This document shows positions 33,040-41,485 of a DNA stretch of 64,000 nucleotides, in pieces. Under the pieces are notes generated by a model. It saw nothing but the letters and a program-made list of their open reading frames with translations. It was not told where the DNA came from and did not search any database. The stretch is taken from assembly GCF_000067165.1 (NCBI RefSeq), contig NC_010162.1, positions 12,946,501 to 13,010,500 of the forward strand. The letters are read 5' to 3'. This DNA comes from Sorangium cellulosum So ce56. GTDB lineage: Bacteria > Myxococcota_A > Polyangia > Polyangiales > Polyangiaceae. How positions within the stretch are numbered: the stretch's first letter is position 1; the number at the start of each line of letters is the position of its first letter. The position numbers and the translations under genes are program-made.

Positions 33040-34620
33040 ATGGCGCGCCGCTTCAACACGGCCGGGCCCTGCCGCCCGGACTGGCACTACATGATCCCGG
33101 CGGAGCGGCGCCTGCCCGAGGCGCCCGGCCTCGTGGAGCAGATGGGCTACTTCGTGGTGCACGCGCCGCGGCAGACGGGCAAGACGACGGCGCTGCGGGC
33201 GCTGGCGCGGCGGCTTACGGCGGCGGGGCGCTTTGCGGCGCTGCTGTTCTCGTGCGAGGAGGGCGAGGCGTGGGGCGACGACATCGGCTCGGCGCAGCGG
33301 GCGATCCTGCGGGAGATCGATCTCCAAGCGGAGGTGGAGCTGCCGGCGGAGCTCAGGCCGCCGCCGATGTCGCTCGAGGGAGACGAGGGGCTGCTCCGGG
33401 CGAAGCTGTCCGCATGGGCGCGCGCGTGTCCGCGGCCGCTGGTGCTGTTCTTCGACGAGATCGATGCGCTGCGAGGCCAGAGCCTGATCAGCGTGCTGCG
33501 CCAGCTCCGGGCCGGTTTCTCGAACCGTCCAGTGGACTTTCCCGCCTCGGTGGTGCTGTGCGGCCTGCGCGACGTGCGCGAGTACAAGGCCGCGAGCGGG
33601 GGGGATCCAGGCCGGCTCGGCACGGCGAGCCCGTTCAACATCAAGATCGAATCGCTCAGGGTCGGCGACTTCGATTGCGAGGAGGTGCGCGACCTGTACG
33701 GTCAGCACACCGCCGAGACCGGCCAGCTGTTCACGGAGGAGGCCGTCGAGCGCGCGTTCGCGCTGACGGCCGGCCAGCCCTGGCTGGTGAACGCGCTCGC
33801 CCGGGAGATCGTGGAGAAGCTCGCCGTCCCGCCGGACGAGCCGATCACCGTGGCGCACGTCGAGGAGGCGAAGGAGCGGCTCATCCTCGCCCGCGCGACG
33901 CACCTCGATTCGCTCGTCGCGCGGCTGCACGAGCCGCGCATCCGGCGCGTGATCGAGCCGCTCCTCGCGGGCGCGCTGTCGGCCGGCGGCGACACGTACC
34001 AGGACGATCTCCAGTACGCTCGCGACCTCGGGCTGCTCGCCTCGAACAACCCCGCGCGCGTCGCGAACCCCATCTACCGCGAGGTGATCGCCCGGGTGCT
34101 CGCCGGCGATGTCGAGCCGGTGATCCTGGCCGAGCCGAGGCGCTTCGTGCTCCCGGACGGCCGGCTCGACGTGGCGCGGCTGCTCCAGGAGTTCGCCGCG
34201 TTCTGGCGGGAGCACGGCGAGGCGCTCGCCGGGAGCCTCGGCTACCACGAGGTGGCGCCGCAGATCGTGCTGATGGCCTTCCTGCAGCGGGTGGTGAACG
34301 GCGGTGGGACGATCGACCGCGAGTACGGCCTCGGCCGAGGGAGGATCGACCTGCTCGTGCGCTGGCCCTACCGCGACGCCGAGGGGCGGCGCGCCGTGCA
34401 GCGCGCGGCGCTGGAGCTCAAGGTCTGGCGCGAGGGGGAGAAGAGCCCGCTGCCGAAGGGGCTGGCGCAGCTCGACGGGTACCTCGCGCAGATCGGGCTC
34501 GACGAGGGGGTGCTCGTGATCTTCGACCGGCGCAAGGAGGCGGGCGAGATCGACGCGCGCACGCGGTTCGAGGAGGCGAAGACGCCGTCGGGGAGGCGGG
34601 TTACGTTGCTCTGGGCGTAA
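33040..34620 (+). CDS. AAA ATPase with C-terminal PD-(D/E)XK-like domain
   Basis: A 526-residue cytosolic protein. It opens with RFNTAGPCRPDWHYMIPAER, then Walker A APRQTGKT (residues 42-49) and Walker B LVLFFDEID (about 133-141), followed by STAND/AAA_14-like helices. A winged-helix-like middle (residues 300-400) precedes a C-terminal region with GRGRIDLLV (Asp about 435) and ALELKVW (E-x-K about 457), the pattern of a PD-(D/E)XK nuclease of the DUF1703 type. Such AAA/nuclease-fold proteins are numerous in myxobacteria and anaerobes; function is unproven, with defence or signalling suggested. It sits between the vgrG pair and the toxin/immunity pair but lacks ClpV features. Confidence 0.75.
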   Translation: MARRFNTAGPCRPDWHYMIPAERRLPEAPGLVEQMGYFVVHAPRQTGKTTALRALARRLTAAGRFAALLFSCEEGEAWGDDIGSAQRAILREIDLQAEVELPAELRPPPMSLEGDEGLLRAKLSAWARACPRPLVLFFDEIDALRGQSLISVLRQLRAGFSNRPVDFPASVVLCGLRDVREYKAASGGDPGRLGTASPFNIKIESLRVGDFDCEEVRDLYGQHTAETGQLFTEEAVERAFALTAGQPWLVNALAREIVEKLAVPPDEPITVAHVEEAKERLILARATHLDSLVARLHEPRIRRVIEPLLAGALSAGGDTYQDDLQYARDLGLLASNNPARVANPIYREVIARVLAGDVEPVILAEPRRFVLPDGRLDVARLLQEFAAFWREHGEALAGSLGYHEVAPQIVLMAFLQRVVNGGGTIDREYGLGRGRIDLLVRWPYRDAEGRRAVQRAALELKVWREGEKSPLPKGLAQLDGYLAQIGLDEGVLVIFDRRKEAGEIDARTRFEEAKTPSGRRVTLLWA

Positions 34621-34694
34621 TGCGCGGGTGACCGGGCGTGCGGCGCGGCGTCGGAACGGGGCCGGCTGCCTCGCCGAAGTGCAATTGTAGTACT

Positions 34695-35246
34695 CTAGAA
34701 CCAGTGATCATCGCTCCATCCCTCCGCCTCCGTGAGGACGACGCCGGTGAGCGAAGCGAACGCCTTTCGAACATCATGCGCGACGAGGAGCACTGCGGGG
34801 GCTTCATCGAGACGGAAAAGCTTCGCACCGTGAGTCCGGCTCTCGTCGATTGCCAAGCTCTGGATGCGGGCGATCTTCTCCTTGTAAGTCGTGTATTCCG
34901 CCCGTCCGTGGTCGATGCAGGCGATCCGCCCGACCACGTTCCAGACAAAGTACGATTCGATCTCGATGTTCGGGCAGATTAGCCGAGCATGGTATCCATC
35001 GAAATTGTCGATCCCGTTGCGCGAAAGCGCCTCGATGAACCGGCGGCTTACGACAGGGCCGTGCAGCGTCATGAAGTGATCTGGATATTCATCCATGGGT
35101 GTTTCGACCACGACGCGCTTGACCGTTGCGGCCTCATCAGGGGGGAGCTTGACCCCCTGCATATATTTCGGCAGGAGGCCGGCGTCAGGCTCCTCTATGC
35201 CCGCGACGAGGTCGAGCTCCGGGGCTGGCTCCAGGACATAATGCAT
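34695..35246 (-). CDS. Imm11-family (DUF1629) immunity protein
   Basis: A 183-residue protein matching the Imm11/DUF1629 group, first described around a Myxococcus protein and linked to polymorphic toxins. Landmarks: HFMTLHGPVVSRRFIEAL, IDNFDGY, NVVGRIACIDHGRAEY and ESRTHGAKLFRLDEAP near the end. It follows the AHH-type toxin gene by 16 bp on the same strand, so it is the presumed antidote that protects the producer from that toxin. The ATG is at 35246. This gene and the toxin are less GC-rich than their surroundings, which fits exchange as a cassette. The gene converges with the AAA/nuclease gene (74-bp gap). Confidence 0.85.
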   Translation of the reverse strand: MHYVLEPAPELDLVAGIEEPDAGLLPKYMQGVKLPPDEAATVKRVVVETPMDEYPDHFMTLHGPVVSRRFIEALSRNGIDNFDGYHARLICPNIEIESYFVWNVVGRIACIDHGRAEYTTYKEKIARIQSLAIDESRTHGAKLFRLDEAPAVLLVAHDVRKAFASLTGVVLTEAEGWSDDHWF

Positions 35247-35262
35247 CGGCCTTCCTTTTGCC

Positions 35263-36018
35263 TTATTTGCCCTTCTTGAACGGTCCTTCGCCGCCCTGGC
35301 TTTGCAGTCTTAGGACGGGGAATGTTACGTCTTTGTTCGGGCTTTTCTGTCGATAGAGTCTGATGGCCTCGGATAGTTCTTTTCTGTGCACGACCCATGA
35401 CGCGCCGGCCAGGCAAATGAATGCATGGTTCTCGGCCTGCGCTATGAGCTCTTTCAGGTCGTTTTCCCAGTCGCTTTTGCTCGTCTTCTCGCAGTCTTCG
35501 GCGTCGGGTACAATTAGCTCGAGAAGTCGCTGCATCATCGCGGTGCAGGCGTTGAAGTAGCGGTGGTCGTGCCCCGGGCCGTGGAGCTGCAGCGGCTTGC
35601 CTTCGTCGATGGATAGCCAAAAGTTCTCGTAGTCTTGACGCTTTTTGCTCGCCATCTCCGGGAGGCCGATGCAGTTCTTGTCGCGGTTGGGGTAGAAGCC
35701 GACCTTCTTGAGGAAATGATTGAGCCTAAGGATTCTATCCTTGGGGCTCGAATTCGCGTCTTGGACGAGGGTTTTGAGCGCGATGCAGTGGTGTCCCTGG
35801 TATGCGTAGCTCGGGGGGAATGAGTTGTTGTGGTAAATTGATTGCTTTTCGCTTGTTCTTTCGAGGACTCCGGTCATCGTCCTCCGGTGCCAGTTCGTGT
35901 CGCCTGGCGCGACGTCTTTGATGTCCTCTTTTTTGGGATTATCGTGGTTTTTTGAGCAGATGACGCACTCGCCGCTCGTCATCGCCTGGATGTCCGTGAC
36001 TGTCTCGCCGACCTGCAT
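35263..36018 (-). CDS. Putative T6SS effector, AHH-like nuclease toxin
   Basis: A 251-residue protein with features of the AHH family of HNH/EndoVII-fold nuclease toxins: YQGHHCIALKTLV (the usual AHH is GHH here, residues 75-77), a helical segment, NRDKNCIGLPEM (about 111-122), then LHGPGHDHRYFNACTA (His 146, 150 and 152) with a catalytic-site-like H-x4-Y arrangement. An N-terminal CVIC (Cys 18/21) could bind zinc. It starts 33 bp after the PAAR-like DUF4150 gene and is followed by an Imm11 gene, so it is the cargo of this spike tip. The toxin is predicted to cut nucleic acid. Lower GC and frequent Lys/Asn set it apart from neighbours. Confidence 0.75.
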   Translation of the reverse strand: MQVGETVTDIQAMTSGECVICSKNHDNPKKEDIKDVAPGDTNWHRRTMTGVLERTSEKQSIYHNNSFPPSYAYQGHHCIALKTLVQDANSSPKDRILRLNHFLKKVGFYPNRDKNCIGLPEMASKKRQDYENFWLSIDEGKPLQLHGPGHDHRYFNACTAMMQRLLELIVPDAEDCEKTSKSDWENDLKELIAQAENHAFICLAGASWVVHRKELSEAIRLYRQKSPNKDVTFPVLRLQSQGGEGPFKKGK

Positions 36019-36051
36019 CGCGTCTCGCTCGCTCGCCGCTGCGTCCGGCGT

Positions 36052-36432
36052 TCATCCCATCATGTTTTTCTTGTTATGGAACAGCGGATCCCCCAGCCGG
36101 CACACGTTCTTCCCCTCGAACTTCACGTCGAACGAGTACAGCATGAACTCGCACTCCCCCCGGTTGCACGAGCTCATCACGCCGCCGGCCGTCCCCGCCT
36201 CGTCGCCGCTCGATTTCGAGTACTTCGCCCCCTTCACCATCGGCATCTTCCCGTCGCACGTGACCTTCTTCGGGCCGTCCGACGTGTCCGACGCCTGCCC
36301 GATGTTCGGATAAGGGATCGGCACCGGCCCGCCGGGGGTCGGCGTCTTGCAGACGTCGGGGAACACCATGCTCATGCCGCCGCTCTGCTTGTGGACCACC
36401 CCGCGCATGTTGGCGAACACCTTCGTTCCCAT
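36052..36432 (-). CDS. PAAR-like DUF4150 spike-tip protein
   Basis: A 126-residue protein of the DUF4150/Toxin-PAAR-like family, predicted to sharpen the VgrG spike and carry cargo. Family features: the MGTKVFANMRGVVHKQSGGM start, FPDVCKTPTPGGPVPIPYPN, KKVTCDGKMPMVKGAKYSKS, SSGDEAGTAGG and the end KFEGKNVCRLGDPLFHNKKN. Cys and His residues may bind the structural metal. It has no fused toxin domain; the separate gene 33 bp downstream supplies it. The ATG is at 36432 with an AGGAGG-like site just upstream (complement of CTCCTGTCC). Confidence 0.9.
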   Translation of the reverse strand: MGTKVFANMRGVVHKQSGGMSMVFPDVCKTPTPGGPVPIPYPNIGQASDTSDGPKKVTCDGKMPMVKGAKYSKSSGDEAGTAGGVMSSCNRGECEFMLYSFDVKFEGKNVCRLGDPLFHNKKNMMG

Positions 36433-36465
36433 CGCTCGCTCCTCCTGTCCCTTCCGCTCGCCGAA

Positions 36466-37518
36466 TCACTCCCTGTCCAGGATCGCCGCGCCGCGCGCCG
36501 CCAGATCCGACGGCGCCCACACCAGGCAGCGTGACGGGCGGCGGCCCTCTGCCAGCGACATCGCCGCCAGCCCCACCAGCATCGCCCCGAGCGCCGCCCC
36601 TGCGTCGCCCACGCAATCTGCAGGGTGCTCGATCACGAAGTCTTCGGCGATCCTCTTCTTGTGCCGCGCTATCGCCACCCCCCACTCCTTGGCAAAGAAG
36701 CTCTCGCCGTTGAAGCCGGCATACACCGTCCGTACAGGCCCCCCCGGCGCCGCCGCGAACGCGGTCTTGAGCGCCGCGTCCAGCCCCTCGCCGCGGTACG
36801 GCGCCGCCGTCGTGTAGCGGTGCCCTTCCTCCTCCGCCGTGCCCACCGAGACGAGCCGCGACAGCGGCGTGCGCCCCGAGCCCGGCCGCGCGAGCAGCAG
36901 GAACGCCGCGCCCTCCCCCGGGATGAAACCGTCGAAGATGCCCGCCGCGCGCAGCCGCTCCTCGAGGTCCAGCGTCCCGAGCAGGTACAGGTCGAGGAGC
37001 GTATCCACACCGCCCACCACGACGCGATCATACCGGCGCGCGGAGAGCCCCTCCAGCGCCGCGGCGAGCGCCAGGAAGACCCCCGCCCGCCCCGCCGGGA
37101 ACACCCGGCTCCGCGCCAGATCGAGCTTCACCCCCGCCTGCGCAGCGAGGTGCTCCAGGAAAACCGGCCCCACCGGCGCGGGACGGCCTCCCGGGAACGC
37201 CTCGGGCCCCGCGAGCAGCACCGCCGCCGGTCCGGGCGGAGCGTCCTCGAGGCATGCGCGCAGCGCCGGGCCGGCCAGCCGCAGCATCCGGATCTGCCGC
37301 GCGGTCAGCCCGGCGATCCCCTCGAGCGCAGGCGCGAGCGGCGGCAGATCCGGAGTCGCCACGAGCGCCATGACCAGCGGATTGAAGCGGCGATCCAGGA
37401 CCGAGCTCTGCTGGAACCGATCGATCCCCGCCCGGACCGCCGCGCTCGTCACCTCGGCGCTCAGCCCGACAGAGCTCACCATCCCCACCCGCAGGATGTC
37501 CGCGCCCGGCGCCGCCAT
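36466..37518 (-). CDS. Degenerate beta-ketoacyl-synthase-like protein in T6SS cargo operon
   Basis: A 350-residue protein with the thiolase fold but no thiolase chemistry. VVVGGVDTLLDLYLLG (about 166-181) and FIPGEGAAFLLLARPG (about 198-213) correspond to the conserved VGGV and PGEGA strands of ketoacyl synthases. The nucleophile-Cys segment is replaced by FPAGRAGVF (about 140-148), the first His motif by VYAGFNGES, and the second by CVGDAGAALGAM, so Cys-His-His is absent. Homologues occur beside DUF2169 and PAAR genes in other T6SS loci; role unknown, perhaps a loading scaffold (inference). ATG 37518 overlaps the TGA of DUF2169 by one base, indicating coupling. The PAAR-like gene follows after 33 bp. 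Confidence 0.75.
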   Translation of the reverse strand: MAAPGADILRVGMVSSVGLSAEVTSAAVRAGIDRFQQSSVLDRRFNPLVMALVATPDLPPLAPALEGIAGLTARQIRMLRLAGPALRACLEDAPPGPAAVLLAGPEAFPGGRPAPVGPVFLEHLAAQAGVKLDLARSRVFPAGRAGVFLALAAALEGLSARRYDRVVVGGVDTLLDLYLLGTLDLEERLRAAGIFDGFIPGEGAAFLLLARPGSGRTPLSRLVSVGTAEEEGHRYTTAAPYRGEGLDAALKTAFAAAPGGPVRTVYAGFNGESFFAKEWGVAIARHKKRIAEDFVIEHPADCVGDAGAALGAMLVGLAAMSLAEGRRPSRCLVWAPSDLAARGAAILDRE

Positions 37519-38549
37519 CACGACCTCCGTCCGCTCAGCTCGATCCGCTTCGCGTCGATCTCCACCAGCTTCACTTTGAGCGCTCGCTTGTCGCAACCCA
37601 CCTCGCCCAGCCACACGATCCCGAGCCGCCCCTCGCCAGGCTCGAGCATCACGGTCTGAAGCCGCATGGGCGGCCGCTCCACGCTGGGTTCGATCGTGAC
37701 CTTCACGTCGAGATCGCACAGCGGCAGCCGCACATCCCAGGGATCTGGCGAGGCGTTCTGCACCTTGACCGGCTCGCCCCCGCGCAGGTGGCCCGGACAG
37801 ACGAGGCCCGGCGAGGCCGCGTTGAAGAAGCGCGCGTCGAAGTCCTTCGGCAGGTACGGCGCCCGCGTCTCCTGCCAGGCCTCGTCGTAGGTCCCCGCAT
37901 ACCGCTTGCGCGGCTCCCACGAGGGCGCGATGAAGCCGAAACCCGCGGGCGGCGGGCGGTCGCGCGTGCCCGAGATGAGGTGCGCCGGGTCCTCCAGGTT
38001 GGGCAGCCGCCGCACCGCCTTCTCGGGCGGCGCGCTCCGCAGGCCGAAGCCGATGCCCACCGGGTTGCGCTGATCGATCTCCAGGGGACCCTTCTCGGGA
38101 TCGTACTTCAGCACGCCGCCGAAGGCGCGCTCGTAGACGAGCGGCGACCGCTCGAACGGGACCGGCGGAGAGATGCGGAGATCCAGCGGGCCGCGCCATT
38201 CCCGGTCGCCGAAGACGCGGACCACCTTGGCGACCGGGCCGACCGCGAGCGACACATCGACCGAAGGCGCCGGGCGCCCGCGCGGCGCCCACGCCTCGCC
38301 GAGCAGCACCACGTCGGTCGCCGGCTTGCCGAGGTGGAGATCGGCGGCGTGCTTCAGGCTGGTCTGTCCAGGCTCGCCCCAGTACTCGTCCGCGAGCTTC
38401 AGCGGCTCCTGCGCCTCGGCGATGCGCAGCGCCCCGCCGCGGAGCGCGAAGGTCGCGCGGACCGCGACGTAGAGCGTGTCCACCCCGCGAGCGTCCGGGA
38501 AGAGCGCGATGTTCGCCTTGAACGCGGTGTTGTTCCTGAGCTGGAGCAT
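37518..38549 (-). CDS. DUF2169-family T6SS cargo adaptor
   Basis: A 343-residue protein of the DUF2169 family, which accompanies PAAR/DUF4150 genes and is thought to act as an adaptor for loading T6SS effectors. Landmarks: LQLRNNTAFKANIALFPDAR near the start, LYVAVRATFAL, EPLKLADEYWGEPGQTSLKH, SPLVYERAFGG, NPVGIGF, PNLEDPAHLIS and ARFFNAASPGL. ATG 38549 is chosen for the family-like start; the frame extends to 38615. It lies 87 bp after tssG and overlaps the ketoacyl-synthase-like gene by one base. Confidence 0.88.
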   Translation of the reverse strand: MLQLRNNTAFKANIALFPDARGVDTLYVAVRATFALRGGALRIAEAQEPLKLADEYWGEPGQTSLKHAADLHLGKPATDVVLLGEAWAPRGRPAPSVDVSLAVGPVAKVVRVFGDREWRGPLDLRISPPVPFERSPLVYERAFGGVLKYDPEKGPLEIDQRNPVGIGFGLRSAPPEKAVRRLPNLEDPAHLISGTRDRPPPAGFGFIAPSWEPRKRYAGTYDEAWQETRAPYLPKDFDARFFNAASPGLVCPGHLRGGEPVKVQNASPDPWDVRLPLCDLDVKVTIEPSVERPPMRLQTVMLEPGEGRLGIVWLGEVGCDKRALKVKLVEIDAKRIELSGRRS

Positions 38550-38636
38550 GGGAGTTCGGCGTGAAGAGCGAGCGGGGCGGCGTGGCGAGCGTCGGTGTGA
38601 TGAGCGAAGGGCCAAACTGCGGGTCGACCGAGCTCG

Positions 38637-39719
38637 TCAACCAGACCGCGGCGAGGCGCCCGGGCCCGCATCCGGATCGCCAGCACCCCCGAGCGCCGCC
38701 CCCCGCAGCCTCTTCTCGATCGGCTCTCGCCTCCGCGCGCCCCCGCCGAGGCACGCCGTCGTCCCGAGGCGCGCCCCGTGCCGCCTCCCGAGCCGCGCCG
38801 CCGGCGCCTCCTCGGCGCGCAGGCGCAGGAGCACCGTGAAGCTCAGCACCTCGCCCGCATAGAACCGCGTCAGCGCGCACAGCGGCTCGAGCAGGTCCCC
38901 TCCAGGCAAGCAGCGCAGGTAATCCCGGAGCGACAGCGGCCCCACGACGAGCTCGAACCCCGCCTCCTGGTCCCACGCCCGCCGCCCCAGGATCGCCCCA
39001 TGCCCGAGCCCCCGGTTGCGCCCCGAGGGGCCGATCGCCGTCCGATCGCTCTCCTCGATCGGGTGGTACGCCCCGGTCAGCGGCGCCGCCTCGATCGGCA
39101 CCCGCAGGTGATGCCGCAGCAGCGCCGTGAGGCCCGCCATCGGCCGCACCTCCCGCGCCACCAGCGCCGCCGGCTCGAGCAGCGCGCGATCGCTCACCGA
39201 GAGCCGCCCGCGCAGCGACGGCAACCCGAGGCCGATCAACGCATAGAGGTACCGCGCGGCGTCGTCCTGCTCCGGAGACGCCACGCCGAGCCCGATCCGG
39301 TGCCGCTTGCGGATGCGGTAGACCAGCGAGAGCAGGCGATGATTGAAGATGTCCAGGAAATCGCGCAGCGCGAAGTCGCGCCGCGCCGCGCGCTGGTACA
39401 CGAGCTCCGCGAACGGCGGCGGCAGCGGCCCGAGCGCGCCCGCGAGGCTCATGAAGCTCGCGGTCAACACCGCCGGCTCCCCCTCGCGCGCGGGGCGCTC
39501 GATCCCGGCCACGTCCGTCTCGGGGAACGCGAGGTCGATCGCGCCGCGCAGCCGCACCGCCTCGGCCGCGGGCTCGGCGCTCTCGCCCACGCTCCGGCAG
39601 CCCTCCGCCCGCGCCTCGAGCAGCGCCACGGCCTGGAAGAAGTCGAAGCGCCGGCCCTCGGCGAAGAGCACGTCCTCCTCGTCTAGAGGAGCGCCTTCGC
39701 GCCTGCCATCGGTTGCCAT
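38637..39719 (-). CDS. tssG: Type VI secretion baseplate protein TssG
   Basis: TssG is a wedge component of the T6SS baseplate and works with TssF. The 360-residue protein has the family start EGRRFDFFQAVALLEARAEG, AIDLAFPETDVAGI, a central SFMSLAGALGPLPPPFAELV, RDFLDIFNHRLLSLVYR and the late FELVVGPLSLRDYLRCLPGG. ATG 39719 lies inside tssF (37-bp overlap), a common tssF/tssG arrangement that supports coupled translation. The C-terminal about 45 residues are Arg/Gly-rich and not family-like, possibly a local extension. Confidence 0.92.
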   Translation of the reverse strand: MATDGRREGAPLDEEDVLFAEGRRFDFFQAVALLEARAEGCRSVGESAEPAAEAVRLRGAIDLAFPETDVAGIERPAREGEPAVLTASFMSLAGALGPLPPPFAELVYQRAARRDFALRDFLDIFNHRLLSLVYRIRKRHRIGLGVASPEQDDAARYLYALIGLGLPSLRGRLSVSDRALLEPAALVAREVRPMAGLTALLRHHLRVPIEAAPLTGAYHPIEESDRTAIGPSGRNRGLGHGAILGRRAWDQEAGFELVVGPLSLRDYLRCLPGGDLLEPLCALTRFYAGEVLSFTVLLRLRAEEAPAARLGRRHGARLGTTACLGGGARRREPIEKRLRGAALGGAGDPDAGPGASPRSG

Positions 39720-41485
39720 CGCTTCCAGACCTCCGCGCGCCCCGTGCTCCTCAGCACGAGCTCCGTGAACGAGTTGATGTGCGCGTGCAGCGAGAGATAA
39801 CGACTCAGCACCTCCGCGAACAAGAGCGGGCTCGATCCGACGAACTGCTCCTCGTCGAGCGTCAGCGTCACCTCCGTCCCGCGGCAGAACCCGCGCCACG
39901 CGTCCGCGCCGATCCGCCGCGTCACGGTGCGCGCCGACACGCCGACGATGCCCTGGATCTGGCGCTCCGCCTCGGGGATCGACGCGAAGAGATAGACGCG
40001 CAGGATCTCCTTCAGCGCGTCCATGCCGCCCGGCCCCGAGATCGAGAGGTGATTCTGCGATAGGTTCGAGACGAGCCGCCAGAGCGCCTGTCCGCCGAGC
40101 GGAGGATCGCGCTGCGGGGTCGGCTTGGTGAGGCAGGTGATCCGGCCCATGGCGGCCCCACGCTCGAGGGACAGCGACACGCCGGCAGACAGCTCCTCGG
40201 GGAGGTCGCGGTTGGTGCACAGCACCGAGGCGTACACGACCCGGGATGGGGGCCTCCGAGGCGAGAGGTCGAGATCGACGAACGACAGGGTCACGTCCGT
40301 GCCGGGCACGTCCTCGCGCGACGTCGCGACGCGGCGGGCCTGCCAGAACGCGCGCGGGCCCGCGCCCTCGGCGTGGTGCGTGAAGGAGAAGAACGGCGCG
40401 TACTCCACCTGCTCCGCCTCGCCCGGTGCCGTTGCCGTGACCTTGTGGATCGAGTGGATCTCGGTCGTGCGCTCGCGGCGCGCGTCCGCGACCAGGCGAT
40501 ACTCCGGGAAGCGGTGATCGACCCGGATCGGCTCTGTCGTGCGGGAGAACAGGTTGACGATCGGCGCGCAGCCGAGCCGGAAGGTGTCGGCCCGCACCAC
40601 GAGGCTCGCGGGCGGGCGCTGATCGAGCAGGAACAGCAGGCTGCACGCGGTGCCCTCGGGGAGCTGCGTCAGCTCGACGTCGAAGAAGAGAAACTTCTCG
40701 GGAAAGGCGAAGTACTCCTGGACCAGCCGGTGCCCGGGGGACGCGTGCACGGGGTAGGGGAGCGCCTCCTCGTCGGGCCCGAAGCCGACCGGGTGGAGCC
40801 GCGCCTCCGCGAGCTCCCGGCTGCCGTCCTCGCCGGCGCAGAGGACGCGCAGCGTGTGGCCGAAGAGCAGCTCGTACAGGCGATAGCCGTTCAGGCCACC
40901 GCCGCTCAGGAAGAAGCGCAGCCGCCGCACCCCGAGCGCGCGCAGCGGAGGGCCGCCGCTCCGCAGGCGGATGCGGAGCGCCGCCATCACGCCGCCGGAG
41001 CCCGGCGGCAAATCCAGCGCCTCGGGCGCGCCGAAGCCGGCGGCCTCGATCTCGATCGGCCAGAGGGTGACCGGAGCGCACGTCCGGAAACGGCAGGTGG
41101 GGCCCCCGTGCGCCTCGGCGAAGAGCGGCGTGCCCCGGTCGATCACGTGGCCCGAGGTGAGCTTGCTGTCCCTGGGGCTCACCTCGAAGGCCGCGATCGC
41201 CATCGACGGGATGGGCGAGAGCAGCGGCGGATAGAGGACGCCGAGCAGCGACGTGGTGAGCTCGGGGAGATCGCTGTCGAGGCGGCGCTGGAGGCGCGCC
41301 GTCAGGAACGCGAACGACTCGAGCAGGCGCTCGACGTGCGGATCCGCCGAGTGGCGCCCCTCCAGGCCGAGGCGCGCGGCGATCTTGGGATACGCCGCGG
41401 CGAACTCGGCGCCGCGCTCCCGCAGGTAGGCGAGCTCGCGGGCGTAGAGATCGAGCAGCTCGGCGTCGTGGTCGGTCGTCGTCAC
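39683..41485 (-). CDS. tssF: Type VI secretion baseplate protein TssF
   Basis: The 600-residue TssF pairs with TssG in the baseplate. Family landmarks: LLDLYARELAYLRERGAEFA and YPKIAARLGL at the start, DPHVERLLESFAFLTARLQR, LLGVLYPPLLSPIPSMAIAA, and later FFDVELTQLP, NLFSRTTEPIRVDHRFPEYR and SFTELVLRS. The start is GTG 41485, whose GTGA overlaps the TGA of tssE. The longer frame upstream is the antisense-like extension through tssE and has no similarity. Confidence 0.93.
   Translation of the reverse strand: MTTTDHDAELLDLYARELAYLRERGAEFAAAYPKIAARLGLEGRHSADPHVERLLESFAFLTARLQRRLDSDLPELTTSLLGVLYPPLLSPIPSMAIAAFEVSPRDSKLTSGHVIDRGTPLFAEAHGGPTCRFRTCAPVTLWPIEIEAAGFGAPEALDLPPGSGGVMAALRIRLRSGGPPLRALGVRRLRFFLSGGGLNGYRLYELLFGHTLRVLCAGEDGSRELAEARLHPVGFGPDEEALPYPVHASPGHRLVQEYFAFPEKFLFFDVELTQLPEGTACSLLFLLDQRPPASLVVRADTFRLGCAPIVNLFSRTTEPIRVDHRFPEYRLVADARRERTTEIHSIHKVTATAPGEAEQVEYAPFFSFTHHAEGAGPRAFWQARRVATSREDVPGTDVTLSFVDLDLSPRRPPSRVVYASVLCTNRDLPEELSAGVSLSLERGAAMGRITCLTKPTPQRDPPLGGQALWRLVSNLSQNHLSISGPGGMDALKEILRVYLFASIPEAERQIQGIVGVSARTVTRRIGADAWRGFCRGTEVTLTLDEEQFVGSSPLLFAEVLSRYLSLHAHINSFTELVLRSTGRAEVWKRWQPMAGAKALL

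Noticed and set aside
33040..34620. Considered whether the AAA protein could be ClpV/TssH.
   Set aside because: It has only one Walker A/B set, about 526 residues instead of about 850-900, no Clp N-domain, and a nuclease-like C-terminus.
39719..41081. Extension of the tssG frame to an upstream ATG at 41081.
   Set aside because: The extension lies antisense-like within tssF in another frame and encodes Arg-rich non-family sequence; TssG homology begins at about 39719.
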